Shown: piece after piece, positions 5,777 through 6,383 of the stretch
How the letters are laid out: every line of letters starts with the position of its first letter
Numbering within the stretch: position 1 is the stretch's first letter
Origin: an uncultured Dysgonomonas sp.
GTDB taxonomy: Bacteria > Bacteroidota > Bacteroidia > Bacteroidales > Dysgonomonadaceae
Reading direction: 5' to 3'
NCBI GenBank assembly: GCA_937875275.1
Contig: CALNCC010000111.1
Location: forward strand, 1-6,383
Length of the DNA: 6,383 nucleotides
Translations under genes and position numbers: made by a program
The notes under the pieces: generated by a model
Seen by the model: only the letters and a program-made list of their open reading frames with translations
What the model was told of the DNA's origin: nothing
Databases searched by the model: none

Positions 5777-6383
5777 ATGGAAAGATTTAAAGGTATTGCG
5801 TGTGCGTTGATCTCTTCGGCAACATTCGGACTGATCCCCCTGTTCACTATTCCTCTGATGGCAGAGGGCATGACGGAGTCGTCTATCCTGTTCTATCGTT
5901 TCCTATTCTCTGCGCCTCTGATGGCTGTGATATGCCTTATCAAAGGAGAAAGTTTCCGTATCTCTCGCCGACAGATAATTCCGTTACTTATACTCAGCGC
6001 ATTGTATGCCGGCACAGCTCTTCCGTTGTTGTATGCTTATCACTATATCCCCAGCGGATTGGCGGTTACAATTCATTTTCTTTATCCCATATTAGTTGCT
6101 TTCATTATGATTGCTCTATTCAAGGAAAAAGGATCGTGGTATATATTTCTCGCTGCCGCGCTGTCTGTTATCGGAGTCGCATTTCTCTGCTGGACAGGAT
6201 CGGACGGCATTCGATGGTGGGGTATATTGTTGGCATTCTTGTCGGTATTGGCGTATGCCGTATATATTGTTATACTCAACAAGACGAAGGCTATCAGCAA
6301 TCTGAGCGCGGGCACAATGACATTCTACATCCTTGCGTTCAGCATGGTCAATTTCTTTTTATACACACTGTTTACCGAAGGAT
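5777..6383 (+). CDS. EamA/DMT-superfamily transporter, 5' part (cut by window edge)
   Basis: 202 codons are present and the frame is open to the right edge. Full EamA proteins are about 280-300 residues with ten helices, so roughly a third is missing. It starts MERFKGIACALISSATFGLI, a typical first helix of this family. Further hydrophobic segments lie at about 36-55, 67-87, 93-115, 120-139, 146-166 and 178-199. The motif IHFLYPILVAFIMIALFKEK (99-118) corresponds to the well-conserved end of the first EamA repeat, and the second repeat begins near 147. These inner-membrane carriers export or exchange small metabolites such as amino acids; the substrate cannot be assigned here. It lies 83 bases after the kinase gene with its own promoter-like sequence, so a functional link to the efflux system is not implied. 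Confidence 0.9.
   Translation, partial: MERFKGIACALISSATFGLIPLFTIPLMAEGMTESSILFYRFLFSAPLMAVICLIKGESFRISRRQIIPLLILSALYAGTALPLLYAYHYIPSGLAVTIHFLYPILVAFIMIALFKEKGSWYIFLAAALSVIGVAFLCWTGSDGIRWWGILLAFLSVLAYAVYIVILNKTKAISNLSAGTMTFYILAFSMVNFFLYTLFTEG

Overview
This window looks like chromosome from a Bacteroidota species, probably order Bacteroidales. I base that on the protein families, the moderate-to-low GC content, the near absence of Shine-Dalgarno sequences before the genes, and a Bacteroidetes-type -7 element (TAnnTTTG) before the last gene. Genus cannot be fixed by eye.

Left half, minus strand (read right to left from 2834): a three-gene export operon. It encodes a TolC-family outer-membrane channel (1356-2834), a membrane-anchored HlyD/MacA-like periplasmic adaptor (98-1348), and the first 29 codons of a MacB/FtsX-type ABC permease (88 to the window edge). 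The intergenic gaps are 7 and 9 bases, so the genes are almost certainly co-transcribed. Together they would form a tripartite pump spanning inner membrane, periplasm and outer membrane. The substrate cannot be told from the sequence.

Right half, plus strand: a divergent two-component operon. It encodes an NtrC-type sigma-54-dependent response regulator (3028-4395) and a two-TM histidine kinase (4392-5693), which overlap by 4 bases (ATGA). An unrelated EamA/DMT-type transporter follows at 5777 with its own likely promoter and runs off the right edge.

The 193-base divergent intergenic region (2835-3027) ties the two halves together. It holds a near-consensus sigma-54 promoter (TGGCACG-N4-TTGTT) on the minus strand whose predicted start site lies about 18 bases before the TolC ATG. 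About 118 bases upstream of that start site is a dyad (GCACAA-N12-TTGTGC), at a typical distance for an enhancer site. The simplest model is that the kinase senses an envelope or membrane cue and phosphorylates the regulator. The regulator then binds the dyad and activates sigma-54 transcription of the efflux operon. Two details stand out: the regulator's sigma-54 contact loop reads GAFTDA rather than GAFTGA, and the kinase has almost no periplasmic sensor loop. No RNA genes, insertion sequences, CRISPR arrays or large repeats were seen.
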